In this document: positions 1 through 9,604 of the stretch, piece after piece
Numbering within the stretch: position 1 is the stretch's first letter
Layout: every line of letters begins with the position of its first letter
Assembly (NCBI GenBank): GCA_023246005.1
Contig: JAHFJG010000009.1
Coordinates: 1 to 47,914, forward strand
Direction: 5' to 3'
Length of the DNA stretch: 47,914 bases
From: Candidatus Doudnabacteria bacterium
Lineage (GTDB): Bacteria > Patescibacteriota > Doudnabacteria > UBA920 > O2-02-FULL-48-8
Translations under genes and position numbers: made by a program
Notes under the pieces: model-generated
Seen by the model: only the letters and a program-made list of their open reading frames with translations
Database searches by the model: none
What the model was told of the DNA's origin: nothing

Positions 1-1101
1 AACGTGTGTGCCTTCCATATCTTGATCCAAAGCCTTGCCCACATCATGCAGCAGCGCTCCTTTTTTGATTGTCTGGACATCAGCACCCAGCTCTTCTCCC
101 ATCAACGCTGCCAGTTTAGCCATTTCAACCGAATGCTTGAGCACGTTTTGGCCATAACTGGTTCGAAATTTTAAACGGCCAATCAGTTGGACTAATTTCG
201 GGGGAAAATCAGCAATCCCTAATTCATAAACTGCTGCCTCACCTGCCTCCCGGATCATTTCCGCCACTTCTTTTTTTGCTTTCTCCGTGGCTTCTTCAAT
301 TTTGGCCGGATGTATGCGTCCATCTTGAATCAATTTTTCCAAAGCAATCTTGGCAATGTGACGGCGAACCGAATTAAATCCCGAAATAACAACTGCGTCC
401 GGCGTGTCATCGACAATTACCTCAACGCCCAGCATCTGTTCAAAAGTCCGGATGTTCCGGCCTTCTTTGCCAATAATCCGTCCTTTCATTTCTTCGCTGG
501 GCAACGTCACAGCAGTCGTGGTCATCTCGCTCGTCACTTCAGAAGCGCAGCGCTGGATGGCTAAAGCCACAATCTCTCGAGCTTTTCTGTCAGCATCTTC
601 ACGAGCATTGTTTAAAAGTTTGTGAGTCAGCATGACCATCTCATCTTTTATGCTTTTTTCTGCGGCTTCAAGCAGCACTCGCTTGGCATCTTCTGTCGAA
701 AGCCCGCTGATCTTCTGCAATTGTTCCAGCTGTTTGCCTTTCAGCTCGCGTATCTCGTCTTTGGTTTTTTCAATCTCGGTTTTCTTGGCAGCCATTTCAT
801 CCTTAATCTTATCTGTTTCAACGATTTTGCGCTCCAAATCCGATTCCTTGCGATTTAGACGCTCTTCAACCTTCAGGATTTGATTGCGAAATTCCTGCTC
901 TGACTTTTTGCCCGTTTCGACAATCTCCAAAGCCTTGGATTTGGCTTCCAACAATATTTCTTTTTCTTTATTTTTGGCCTCTTCCAAACTTCGGGCAACT
1001 TTGGCTTCCACGGAATTAACTTGGTTTGCTATCTGGAGTTTACGAACAAAATAGCCGACAATTAAGCCAATTGTTGCTCCAATCATAACTTGAATAACCA
1101 T
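1..1101 (-). CDS. rny: Ribonuclease Y (partial; C-terminus outside window)
   Basis: Minus-strand frame from ATG at 1101 reads MVIQVMIGATIGLIVGYFVRKLQIANQVNSVEAKVARSLEEAKNKEKEILLEASKAL..., an N-terminal TM helix plus coiled coil, followed by KH- and HD-like sequence toward position 1; typical RNase Y layout. Confidence 0.85.
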   Translation of the reverse strand, partial: MVIQVMIGATIGLIVGYFVRKLQIANQVNSVEAKVARSLEEAKNKEKEILLEAKSKALEIVETGKKSEQEFRNQILKVEERLNRKESDLERKIVETDKIKDEMAAKKTEIEKTKDEIRELKGKQLEQLQKISGLSTEDAKRVLLEAAEKSIKDEMVMLTHKLLNNAREDADRKAREIVALAIQRCASEVTSEMTTTAVTLPSEEMKGRIIGKEGRNIRTFEQMLGVEVIVDDTPDAVVISGFNSVRRHIAKIALEKLIQDGRIHPAKIEEATEKAKKEVAEMIREAGEAAVYELGIADFPPKLVQLIGRLKFRTSYGQNVLKHSVEMAKLAALMGEELGADVQTIKKGALLHDVGKALDQDMEGTHV

Positions 1102-1312
1102 AATAAAACCTTTCCAAGTTTAGATGGATGCATCTTTAGACCAGAACTATGTCTTTGTTTCAATTAAAAAACTGAAAATTCCCTTGTTAAAAAGGGTAGT
1201 GTGGTAATTCTTAAATAATTGGACAAAAAATCGTTCTTCATTGAATCTTCACAAGATGCAATCACTAAGCTAAACAAATACTTATCAATTTAAGCGGCTC
1301 CAAGAGCCCTGC

Positions 1313-1330
1313 GCCTACCGTCAGGTAGGC
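1313..1330. repeat. Short palindrome GCCTACC-GTCA-GGTAGGC (dispersed palindromic family)
   Basis: Inverted repeat read directly; related in layout to copies at 13133, 26391 and 35034. Confidence 0.6.
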
Positions 1331-1450
1331 ATTTCTAATATAACATATCGAGGTGCAAAGTCAATCCCCCGGTTTTGTTGATAGTTGATAGTTTATAGTT
1401 CTTGGTTTATGCTTTATCTATCATCAATTAACTATTATCTATCAACTTTT

Positions 1451-2032
1451 ATGAAACAAGCTTTACCAAAACTTGGGTATGCCTATGATGCTTTGGAACC
1501 ATATATTGATGCCAAGACTATGGAGATCCATTATACTAAGCATCATCAAACCTATGTTGATAAACTGAATGCCGCCTTGGAAAAGTATCCGGATTTGCAA
1601 GGTAGACCAGTCGATGAACTTTTAAAAAAGCTTGATTCTTTAAAAATTGAAGAAGCCGACCGCACAGCCATTCGAAACCATGGCGGCGGGCATGTCAATC
1701 ATTCACTATTTTGGACAATTCTTAATCCAACAAACAAAAAAGATGAGAAGCTTATGGCTGACTTAATCAAGGAATTTGGTTCAATCGACGAGTTTAAAAA
1801 ACAATTTACAGATACTGCGACAAAAATCTTTGGATCCGGCTGGGCTTGGCTGGCTCGAGATGAAAAAGGCAAACTGCATTTGCATGGCATGCCGAATCAA
1901 GACTCGCCGTATCTGCATGGACAGACTCCAGTAATTGGCCTCGATGTCTGGGAGCACGCATATTACCTTAAATATCAGAATAAAAGGCCGGAATACATTG
2001 AGAATTGGTGGAAGGTTTTGAAACTGATTTAA
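1451..2032 (+). CDS. sod: Superoxide dismutase (Fe/Mn family)
   Basis: MKQALPKLGYAYDALEPYIDAKTMEIHYTKHHQTYVDKLN...HGGGHVNHSLFW...PVIGLDVWEHAYYLKYQNKRPEYIENWW; start chosen at 1451 within ORF 1385..2032. Confidence 0.95.
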   Translation: MKQALPKLGYAYDALEPYIDAKTMEIHYTKHHQTYVDKLNAALEKYPDLQGRPVDELLKKLDSLKIEEADRTAIRNHGGGHVNHSLFWTILNPTNKKDEKLMADLIKEFGSIDEFKKQFTDTATKIFGSGWAWLARDEKGKLHLHGMPNQDSPYLHGQTPVIGLDVWEHAYYLKYQNKRPEYIENWWKVLKLI

Positions 2033-2082
2033 GATTGACAACGGAATTTGCGAGTATTAAAATAAGTATTACCTAAACTAAC

Positions 2083-2367
2083 GTGGCGGCAGAAAGAAAT
2101 ATGACAAAGATGTCGAAAAACGATGTATCTAATGAAGAATTGGCCCGAATGATCGCCAAAGGTTTTAATAGTGTTGAGATAAGAATGGCGACCAAAGAGG
2201 ATCTCAAAAATCTGGCAACAAAGGATGACTTAAAGCGAGAGGCAACAGAAATCAGGCAAGATTTAGAAAATCTGGAACTCCGCATTGGTAGTCTGGCATA
2301 CGCATTTGACGTAAAAGATTTAAAAAAACGTATGGATGTAGTTGAACGCAAAATCGGAGTAAAATAA
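2083..2367 (+). CDS. Small coiled-coil hypothetical protein
   Basis: 94-aa ORF, charged heptad-like sequence. Confidence 0.5.
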   Translation: MAAERNMTKMSKNDVSNEELARMIAKGFNSVEIRMATKEDLKNLATKDDLKREATEIRQDLENLELRIGSLAYAFDVKDLKKRMDVVERKIGVK

Positions 2368-2502
2368 ATGTGGAAAACAATAGTTGATTTTACTGAAATT
2401 GAACCAGACGGAGTTGAGCTTAAAGAAATTTTAATCCGGCTTTAATTTATTGAGTTGTCTGTGTCTCATTTTTTGACCATATGGTCAATTTTTAAGACAT
2501 AT

Positions 2503-2528
2503 AAACCGCCTGACTTGAGGCGGTTTTG
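2503..2528. terminator. Rho-independent terminator hairpin
   Basis: AAACCGCCTGACTTGAGGCGGTTTTG. Confidence 0.6.
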
Positions 2529-2530
2529 AT

Positions 2531-2944
2531 TTATAACAGATCTAATCCTTGACCCGTGCCAGCTTCATGGTAACCAGCGTTCACGCCGAAAGAATTTTGT
2601 AATTCTTCGGACTCTGTTCTTAACTTTTTAATAATTTCATTGGCCTCTTCGCGGCTTTGGGCTGCTTCTAGTTTTGGAATGGCACCTTCTAATGCTAGTC
2701 GCATCCCTATGTGAGCCCTTTGCTCTTTTGAACCTACTTTATATAACGGTTCTGTATTAATTTTATAAGATTCGACATCGGTACGGATGCCCTGAACGAG
2801 CCTATCGCGATCTTCTTTGAATTTCCGATCGGATTCCGCCTGAGATCCTTCTGGTTTTTTTTCAGTTGATTCGGGCTTAATGCCCATCATTGCTTGGTCT
2901 CTTTGGGACATTTCGCCCATTTCTTCAGGGCCTGGTCTAGACAT
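2531..2944 (-). CDS. Hypothetical protein
   Basis: 137-aa ORF, hydrophilic, clean intergenic borders. Confidence 0.6.
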   Translation of the reverse strand: MSRPGPEEMGEMSQRDQAMMGIKPESTEKKPEGSQAESDRKFKEDRDRLVQGIRTDVESYKINTEPLYKVGSKEQRAHIGMRLALEGAIPKLEAAQSREEANEIIKKLRTESEELQNSFGVNAGYHEAGTGQGLDLL

Positions 2945-3026
2945 AAATTTTTGATTAATTGTTTAAATTCATAATATTATTATCTCATCAAATCGTCAAA
3001 TATTAAACCGCCTTTTGGCGGCTAAT

Positions 3027-3368
3027 TTATTCTCGAATTTTCGCTTCTTTGCCTTCTCTTGTGTAGTAAAGTTTGGCTTTTCGAGCTGGAGTTTCTTTTA
3101 CGACTTCAATCTTTTCAATATTGGGTGAATGGATCGGAAAAATTCGTTCCACCCCAACACCAGAAGAAATCTTGCGCACAGTGACTGTGCCGTTCATAGC
3201 CTTGCCGCCTTTGGTTGCAATAACCTGACCTTCGAAAATCTGAATGCGTTCCTTTTCCTTGCCATCAGGCGAGATGTCTTTGATTTTCTGGTAAACGCGG
3301 ACAGTGTAGCCAGCTTTGAGTACTGGTACAGTTTTCAAATCTGCTTGTCTAAATGTTTGAATCATCAT
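3027..3368 (-). CDS. rplS: 50S ribosomal protein L19
   Basis: [24 protein letters not shown]...[14 protein letters not shown]...[28 protein letters not shown]. Confidence 0.95.
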   Translation of the reverse strand: MMIQTFRQADLKTVPVLKAGYTVRVYQKIKDISPDGKEKERIQIFEGQVIATKGGKAMNGTVTVRKISSGVGVERIFPIHSPNIEKIEVVKETPARKAKLYYTREGKEAKIRE

Positions 3369-4290
3369 AACTAATTTGCACTTGATTAAGAATATTTTTC
3401 AAATCAAGAGGTAGAGTGGAGAACAATTCCAGCCACGTCCCATCCATCAACTGAAACTTTAATTTATAAGCGTGTAGGAATTGCCTGGTCAAGATTGTTG
3501 AATCTTGCTTTAGTCCGTAAACTTGATCGCCAACTATCGGATAGCCGATATGGGCCAAGTGGGCTCGAATCTGATGTGTGCGGCCTGTATGCAATTTTAC
3601 ACGAAGCAGGGAGAATTGTCCAGAAGCATCTAAAACCCAATACTCTGTCAGCGCCGGCTTAACTTTTCCGCCTGAGGCGCCCGCCTGCCCGGCCGGCAGG
3701 GATCCGTCTCTGACGGACATCTTTTGCTTAAGCGGTTGTTTCTCAAGAGGCAGATCAATGACATCATGTTTCTTGCTGGGTGTCCCATGGACTAAGGCTA
3801 AATATTCTTTTTCTACTTTCCGATCCATGAAAAGTTGTTTGAAATAATCATAGCTACCGGGATTCTTGGCAACCAAAATTAATCCTGAAGTATCTTCGTC
3901 CAGCCTGTGGACTATTCCTGGCCGATGTGGCTGCCCGACTTTTTCAATTCCAGGATAGAGACTTATCAAAGCATTAGCCAAAGTATCTTCTGTATTGCCA
4001 GCTCCTGGATGCACAACTAATCCTGCCGGTTTGTCAATCACAACCACCTCCTCGTTTTCAAAAACTATTTTTAATTTGAGATCACTTGGTTTCAGATTAT
4101 CAGATTCAAACTCTGGTAATTCAATCGTATCGCCAACGATAACCATATAATCCGGTTCTAAAATTTCCATACCGTTAACTGAAACCAAACCATGCTTAAT
4201 AGCAGTTTGGACTTTGCCTCTGGAAACCTGAGTTTCGTGGGCCAAAAATTTGTCCAACCGGTCAGTTTGATCTGATGTAAATTTAAGCAT
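3349..4290 (-). CDS. rluD: RluD-like 23S rRNA pseudouridine synthase
   Basis: S4-like N-terminus and [56 protein letters not shown] motifs; contains in-frame palindromic insert ([15 protein letters not shown]). Confidence 0.93.
   Translation of the reverse strand: MLKFTSDQTDRLDKFLAHETQVSRGKVQTAIKHGLVSVNGMEILEPDYMVIVGDTIELPEFESDNLKPSDLKLKIVFENEEVVVIDKPAGLVVHPGAGNTEDTLANALISLYPGIEKVGQPHRPGIVHRLDEDTSGLILVAKNPGSYDYFKQLFMDRKVEKEYLALVHGTPSKKHDVIDLPLEKQPLKQKMSVRDGSLPAGQAGASGGKVKPALTEYWVLDASGQFSLLRVKLHTGRTHQIRAHLAHIGYPIVGDQVYGLKQDSTILTRQFLHAYKLKFQLMDGTWLELFSTLPLDLKNILNQVQISYDDSNI
3668..3717. repeat. GC-rich compound palindromic repeat inserted in rluD
   Basis: CCGCCTGAGGCGCCCGCCTGCCCGGCCGGCAGGGATCCGTCTCTGACGGAC; 28-nt core identical to copy at 42995-43043. 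Confidence 0.85.
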
Positions 4291-5050
4291 TTTTGATTAA
4301 ATCTGGCCTTCGTTTTTTTGTTCGCTTCAAAGCTTCGGCTTTGCGCCATTGGTCAATCTTGGCATGGTTTCCAGAAAGCAAAACTTTCGGCACTTTTTGT
4401 TTGTCAAACACTTCGGGTCGCGTGTACTGAGGATATTCCAAAAGCCCATCACTGAAACTTTCATGCACCAAAGATTCTTCTTTTCCCACGACCCCTGGAA
4501 CCAAACGAGCAACTGTATCCAAAACAACTAAAGCGGGAATCTCGCCGCCGGTCAAAACAAAGTCGCCAATGGAAATTTCCATATCAACCAAGCTCCGAAT
4601 CCGTTCATCAAATCCTTCGTATCTGCCGCAAATCAAAACTATCGTTTTATATTTTGACAATTTAACGGCTAATTTCTGATCAAATTTCTGGCCCTGTGGC
4701 GTAAGCAAAATTATCTTTAATCTTTTATCTTTAACCTTTAACCTTAGATCGCGCAAGGCGCGATCAATTATGTCGACGCGCAAAACCATGCCGGCTCCCC
4801 CGCCATAAGGTCTGGCATCCACACTTTTATGCACGCCCTCTCCCCAGTCGCGCAGATTTTTTATTTCAAATGAAACCAACTTTTTCGCCACTGCACGCTT
4901 AAGCAAACTTACATTCAGGTAAGATTCAAAAGCTTCCGGGAATAAAGTTAAAATAATAAATTTTACCCCCACACCAATAGTGCGACGGCTTGGTACATTT
5001 ATTCGAACTTTATTAATTTTTTTACTAATCCCAACGATGGAAAATTTCAT
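4283..5050 (-). CDS. trmD: tRNA (guanine-N1)-methyltransferase TrmD
   Basis: FIILTLFPEAFESYLN, RDWGEGVHKSVDARPYGGGAGMVLR, LICGRYEGFDERI, SIGDFVLTGGEIPALVVLD. First ~29 residues of the ORF lie in the TIR element at 4966-5062, so the start is uncertain (possible GTG in the TIR). Confidence 0.93.
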   Translation of the reverse strand: MKFSIVGISKKINKVRINVPSRRTIGVGVKFIILTLFPEAFESYLNVSLLKRAVAKKLVSFEIKNLRDWGEGVHKSVDARPYGGGAGMVLRVDIIDRALRDLRLKVKDKRLKIILLTPQGQKFDQKLAVKLSKYKTIVLICGRYEGFDERIRSLVDMEISIGDFVLTGGEIPALVVLDTVARLVPGVVGKEESLVHESFSDGLLEYPQYTRPEVFDKQKVPKVLLSGNHAKIDQWRKAEALKRTKKRRPDLIKNA

Positions 5051-5062
5051 TTGGTGTGGGGG
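4966..5062. mobile_element. MITE-like element, TIR family 2 (CCCCCACACCAA...TTGGTGTGGGGG), 97 bp
   Basis: Perfect 12-bp terminal inverted repeats; same ends as the GIY-YIG element at 12423-12725. Confidence 0.65.
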
Positions 5063-5102
5063 TGAATAATTTCAAAACCCGCCGATGAGGCGGGTTTAGA
5101 TT

Positions 5103-5552
5103 TTAGAGCTTGAATTCGTCGATATCAGATGCTAAATCGCGATCCATAGATGGTGCGCCTTGACCCATCGGTTCTCGGCGACCTCTGGTCGAACCTTCCG
5201 GTTCGTGGATCTTCAGGTTCACCCGAGACTTGCGCTTGGCTCCAACCACCCGCAGAAGCGTGCGAATTGATTTGGCGGTTTGACCTTGGCGTCCGATGAC
5301 CTGCCCCATATCTTCTGGATTAAGGTGGAGAGTAATTAAGACTCCCATCTCATCCACAGTACGCTCGGTTTTTACATCTGTCGGATGATCAACCAAAGCT
5401 TTGACGAGAAATTCTACAAATTCCTGATCTTGTTCTTGTGCCATATCTGTATTATTAATTGCTACTGTTAAGAACTGAAAACTGGCTTTCGTTCGACCTA
5501 TTTTGAAGCAGTTTCTTATCTTTAAGATATCGAAATAATTCTCTATTGTCAA
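5103..5552 (-). CDS. khpA: KH-domain RNA-binding protein (KhpA/YlqC-like); native start probably the internal MAQEQDQEF
   Basis: DQEFVEFLVKALVDHPTDVKTERTVDEMGVLITLHLNPEDMGQVIGRQGQTAKSIRTLLRVVGAKRKSRVNLKI. Confidence 0.88.
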   Translation of the reverse strand: MTIENYFDILKIRNCFKIGRTKASFQFLTVAINNTDMAQEQDQEFVEFLVKALVDHPTDVKTERTVDEMGVLITLHLNPEDMGQVIGRQGQTAKSIRTLLRVVGAKRKSRVNLKIHEPEGSTRGRREPMGQGAPSMDRDLASDIDEFKL

Positions 5553-5555
5553 ACT

Positions 5556-5963
5556 CTAGGCTACAACCGGGGCTTCTGGAGCTGCTTTTATGGCTGGAGC
5601 AAGGGCTTCATCTGGGGCGGCCTGGGGAACAGGAACAACCATTGCTGGAGAAACTAGCGCAGTTTCTTCTGCTTGTTTTTTCTTTGGCCGCCAAGCCTTG
5701 ATTTTCTTTTCAACTATGATTTTCTTTTCTACCAATAAATTATGAACTGTTGGGGAAACCGAAACATGTTGATTGATCCAATAATCCAATCTTTCCTTAT
5801 TCCTTATTCCTAATTCCTTATTCCTTGGATTATAATTGCCCAAAACTTCCAAAGCCCGCTTGCCCGCGGCGCGGTGGGCTTCGGCCAAAACAATCCTAAA
5901 ACTAGGTTTGTTTTTTGTGCCCATACGTTGTAGTCGGATAGTTAACATAGTTAATGCTCGCAA
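5556..5963 (-). CDS. rpsP: 30S ribosomal protein S16
   Basis: MLTIRLQRMGTKNKPSFRIVLAEAHRAAGKRALEVLGNYNP. Confidence 0.95.
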   Translation of the reverse strand: MRALTMLTIRLQRMGTKNKPSFRIVLAEAHRAAGKRALEVLGNYNPRNKELGIRNKERLDYWINQHVSVSPTVHNLLVEKKIIVEKKIKAWRPKKKQAEETALVSPAMVVPVPQAAPDEALAPAIKAAPEAPVVA

Positions 5964-5988
5964 AGTATAACAAAACTACTACGCTTGG

Positions 5989-6612
5989 TCAACCCTGCTT
6001 TCGACCAAACTTTAGATGCTTTCTTAGCCAATAAATCAAACCAAAAATTATTAATACCACGATAACTATATCAAATTTCCGAAAATAGATTTCCAGATCA
6101 TGCCAATGTTCGCCAAGGCGAAGTCCCAGCCAAGCCAAAAAATACGACCAAATGAAGGAACCAAAAAAAGCGTACCCTAAAAATGAACCAAGCGGCACTC
6201 GGGCTATTCCTGCAGGAATGGAAATAAAAGTTCTGATCACTGGCAGAATCCGACCGTAGAAAGTCGAGATCGCGCCAAACTTGGCAAAAAACTTTTCTGT
6301 GATCCCCAGCTCACCTTCTGATACGTGAACATAATGTTCATATTTTTTAATTAACCTGATCCCGCCATGGTAACCCAAATAATACGTGATGAAAGATCCA
6401 ATAGTTGATCCAATAGCGCCGGCCAGAGCAAGGCCGAACAAACCAAATCTGCCCGAAACAACTAAAAATCCAGCAAATGGCATAATAACTTCCGACGGTA
6501 GCGGAATGGCGGCTGATTCGATAGCCATTAAACAAGCAACGCCGAAATAACCCAAATGGCTGATGGTTGAAGTAATAAACTGGGTTAAAGCTACGAGGAT
6601 ATTTGTCAGCAT
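5989..6612 (-). CDS. DedA family membrane protein
   Basis: ESAAIPLPSEVIMPFAGFLV, GSFITYYLGYHGG, FYGRILPVIRTFISIPAGIARVPLGSFLGYAFFGSFIWS. Confidence 0.92.
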   Translation of the reverse strand: MLTNILVALTQFITSTISHLGYFGVACLMAIESAAIPLPSEVIMPFAGFLVVSGRFGLFGLALAGAIGSTIGSFITYYLGYHGGIRLIKKYEHYVHVSEGELGITEKFFAKFGAISTFYGRILPVIRTFISIPAGIARVPLGSFLGYAFFGSFIWSYFLAWLGLRLGEHWHDLEIYFRKFDIVIVVLIIFGLIYWLRKHLKFGRKQG

Positions 6613-6613
6613 A

Positions 6614-8740
6614 TTATTCGGCCATAGCCTCGGCCTTCTCTAGCTTAATCGACAAAATCTTTGAAATGCCTTCATCAGACATGGTCACGCCATAAAGCGT
6701 GTGAGCCTGACGCATGGTTTCCCGATTGTGAGTAATGGTGATAAATTGGGTTTGATGAACCAGAGTTCCCAAAATTTTTGCGAACCGGACGGAGTTGGCT
6801 TCATCTAATGCGGCATCAACTTCATCCAAAACCACGAAGGGCGACGGATATGCGGCTAGCATCGAACAAAGTAAGGCGATAGCGGTTAAAGCGCGTTCGC
6901 CTCCGGAGAGCGCTGCGATAGATGCTAACTTTTTGCCAGGTGGAGTGGCTTTAATTTCAATCCCAACAATTTCCGGCCCAGTCTTTTTGTTTCTTAGGCC
7001 ATCAATAGTCGGCATCTCCTTATCAGTCTCATCCGCGTCTGAATCCGCATCCGCTTGTGATTTCATAAGCGTCATCACAGAACGGCCGCCATTAAACAAA
7101 ATCCGAAAATATTCGACAAACTTGGAAGAAATCTTTTCAAATGCTTGGTCAAATTGTTTTTTTATAATCTGATCAAGTTCATCGATCACTGATTTAAGAT
7201 CAGCAACTGCGGAAGTTAAATCTTTTGATTGAGTGGTCAAATAATCGAACCGCTCTGCCGTTTCTTTATATTCATTCAAGGTCGATTCGTCTACTCCACC
7301 GGCAAGTTCTAGTTGATGTTTTAGTTTGGAAATTCGGTTCACCAAATCGGATGAAAATTGCACTTTCTTGTACTGACTAAGCTCATCAAACCTGCCCTTC
7401 AAAGCTTCTTTACTTTCCCGGATCAAATTTTCCAACCTAGTATCCAGTTTGGCCTTTTCAATCAAAATTAAGTTTAATTCATCCTTGATTGTGATCAATT
7501 CCAAATTTTTAGCCCGAAATTTCTTTTCTTCATCCGTCAAAAAACTCTTTTTCTGTTTTTCTTCTGCTAGCAGCTTGTTTCTAACGCTTTTCTGTTCCTC
7601 CATGTCCTTTATAATCTGTTCCAGCTCCAAAGTTAAAGCAAGTTTCTGCTTTGACAATTCATCATTTTTTGATTGCCCAAATTGAAAAACCAGATCTTTT
7701 AAGCGTTTTTTTACTTCCTCAATGTTATCTGACTGCAAGGCTGCTAGAATCTTTTCAAATTCATGTTGAAATTTTGAAAAATCTCTCACTACAGGGGATT
7801 CGACTCGAAGCTTACCTTTGATTTCCGCCAAACGCTCTGCTAACATCAATCTTTTTTCTTCTAAATCTTTAAGATGCTTGTCTAATTGATCCAAAAAATT
7901 ATCAGCGCTGCCTGATTGCTGTTCTTCTTTCTCCAAAGTTTTTTCAAAACTTAAAATCTCCTTTTCTAATTTGGCAATAATGCCAACCTTGATTCCTAGC
8001 CGGTCAGTCACAGCTTTCAAATCAGTTTCCAATACAAAAAATTGGCTACCATAAAATTCCAATTGCAACAAAGCAAGCTCCGCAGCCACAGCCTCGCGCT
8101 CCTCCATACGCTTGGCTTGCCGCTTAAGCGACCTTAATCTTGGTTCAATTTCAGCCGCCAACTCTGACACTCGAGCTAAATTTTCTTCCGTCTGCTCAAG
8201 CCTTCTTAGAGTTTTTTCTCTTTTTATATAATAAGGCTTAACACCCGAGGCTTCTTCAATTAAATTTTTTATCTCCGCCGGTCCTGCCATAATCATTTGA
8301 TCAATAGTTCCTTGACTGATAACCGCATAATTAGTCGCGCCAAATCCAGAGCGCATAAGTGCATCTGTGATATCAAGCAGTCTTGAATGCTGATTATTAA
8401 TCAAATATTCTGACTCGCCGTTGCGGAATAATCGGCGACGAAATTCGACCTCTGAATATTCAAGCGGGATTTTGTGGTCGCGATTGTCAAAAGTCAAAGA
8501 TACCTCTGCCAAGGACAGTTTGGATTTTTTATCTGAACCGGCGAAAATAACATCCTCGGATTTTTTTCCGCGCAACAGCTTGAGCGACTGCTCGCCCATG
8601 ACCCAACGGATAGCATCAGCAACATTTGATTTGCCACTGCCATTGGGCCCGACCACAGCCGTCATGCCAGGATCAAAATTCAAAACAGTTTTATGCGCAA
8701 ATGATTTGAAGCCATGTAGTTCGAGGCGTTTTAAATACAT
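6614..8740 (-). CDS. smc: Short SMC-family chromosome partition protein (708 aa)
   Basis: MYLKRLELHGFKSFAHKTVLNFDPGMTAVVGPNGSGKSNVADAIRWVMGEQS (Walker A) and LSGGERALTAIALLCSMLAAYPSPFVVLDEVDAALDEAN (signature/Walker B). Confidence 0.92.
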   Translation of the reverse strand: MYLKRLELHGFKSFAHKTVLNFDPGMTAVVGPNGSGKSNVADAIRWVMGEQSLKLLRGKKSEDVIFAGSDKKSKLSLAEVSLTFDNRDHKIPLEYSEVEFRRRLFRNGESEYLINNQHSRLLDITDALMRSGFGATNYAVISQGTIDQMIMAGPAEIKNLIEEASGVKPYYIKREKTLRRLEQTEENLARVSELAAEIEPRLRSLKRQAKRMEEREAVAAELALLQLEFYGSQFFVLETDLKAVTDRLGIKVGIIAKLEKEILSFEKTLEKEEQQSGSADNFLDQLDKHLKDLEEKRLMLAERLAEIKGKLRVESPVVRDFSKFQHEFEKILAALQSDNIEEVKKRLKDLVFQFGQSKNDELSKQKLALTLELEQIIKDMEEQKSVRNKLLAEEKQKKSFLTDEEKKFRAKNLELITIKDELNLILIEKAKLDTRLENLIRESKEALKGRFDELSQYKKVQFSSDLVNRISKLKHQLELAGGVDESTLNEYKETAERFDYLTTQSKDLTSAVADLKSVIDELDQIIKKQFDQAFEKISSKFVEYFRILFNGGRSVMTLMKSQADADSDADETDKEMPTIDGLRNKKTGPEIVGIEIKATPPGKKLASIAALSGGERALTAIALLCSMLAAYPSPFVVLDEVDAALDEANSVRFAKILGTLVHQTQFITITHNRETMRQAHTLYGVTMSDEGISKILSIKLEKAEAMAE

Positions 8741-8755
8741 GTAAAAAATTTTATT

Positions 8756-9439
8756 TCAAAAATCAGAAACTTTCAGCCCATTTTCAGCAGCAGAAATTTC
8801 TGCTTCCTGCTTGGAGGGCCCGGTTCCCTTGGCAATTTGTTTGTCATTGATAAACACGGCAACTTCGAAATTTTTATTATGATCCGGGCCCCATTCAGCT
8901 AAAACTTTATAGTGCGGTGTGACTCCCAATTTTTCTTGAGCTAGTTCTTGAAACTTGCTTTTTGGGTCCAAAGTTTTGCCGTTTGTCACAATGCTTTCTA
9001 AATGATTGATCACAAATTCGTAAATAAAAGTCTTGACAACATCAAATCCTCGATCCAAATAAATTGCGCCAATCAGCGCCTCGAACGCATTAGCCAAAAT
9101 GACTTGGCGGGCTCGACCCATATCTTTCGACTCGCCGCGGGAAAGCAAAATGTATTTATCCAACTCCATGCTACTGGCAATTTCTGACAGCATTTTATAA
9201 TTGACCAAAGCCGAGCGTAAATTAGTTAACTCTCCCTCTGGATTTGGAAAATTGCGGTACAAATATTCGGTCGTAATCAATTCCAAAACCGCATCCCCCA
9301 GAAACTCCAGTCGTTCATTATGCGGCATGGGCCAACGACGATTTTCATTTAAATAAGATCGATGCGTTAAGGCGCTTTGCAAAAAATTACGATCTGTAAA
9401 TTGTACTTTAATTTTAATCTCAAGCTTGTCTAAATCCAT
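8756..9439 (-). CDS. rnc: Ribonuclease III
   Basis: ALTHRSYLNEN, NERLEFLGDAVLELITTEYLY, FEALIGAIYLDRG, plus C-terminal dsRBD. Confidence 0.95.
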   Translation of the reverse strand: MDLDKLEIKIKVQFTDRNFLQSALTHRSYLNENRRWPMPHNERLEFLGDAVLELITTEYLYRNFPNPEGELTNLRSALVNYKMLSEIASSMELDKYILLSRGESKDMGRARQVILANAFEALIGAIYLDRGFDVVKTFIYEFVINHLESIVTNGKTLDPKSKFQELAQEKLGVTPHYKVLAEWGPDHNKNFEVAVFINDKQIAKGTGPSKQEAEISAAENGLKVSDF

Positions 9440-9514
9440 ATGTTAGTAAAAAGGCAAAAATCAAAAGTAAAAACCTTTATTTTTTACGTTTAACTTTTAA
9501 CTTTGGTTAATTAT

Positions 9515-9589
9515 TGGTGGACGGTAGTGGGTTCGAACCACTGACCCTCTCTACGTCAAAGAGATGCTCTACCACTGAGCTAACCGTCC
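9515..9589 (-). tRNA. tRNA-Val (anticodon GAC), CCA encoded
   Basis: Minus strand GGACGGTTAGCTCAGTGGTAGAGCATCTCTTTGACGTAGAGAGGGTCAGTGGTTCGAACCCACTACCGTCCACCA; acceptor, D, anticodon and T arms pair. Confidence 0.93.
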
Positions 9590-9604
9590 GCTACTAAATA
9601 AAAT

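Noticed and set aside
310-883. Plus-strand ORFs antisense to rny (84, 73, 78, 83 aa)
   Set aside because: Antisense shadows of a clear minus-strand RNase Y reading frame; no protein-like composition.
5000-5050. First ~29 residues of the trmD ORF (MKFSIVGISKKINKVRINVPSRRTIG) as genuine conserved TrmD sequence
   Set aside because: Lies inside a TIR-bounded element; conserved TrmD sequence begins at KFIILTLFPEAF.
6614-8740. SMC truncated by frameshift
   Set aside because: Both ATPase head halves are in one uninterrupted frame, so the shortness is internal rather than due to a premature stop.
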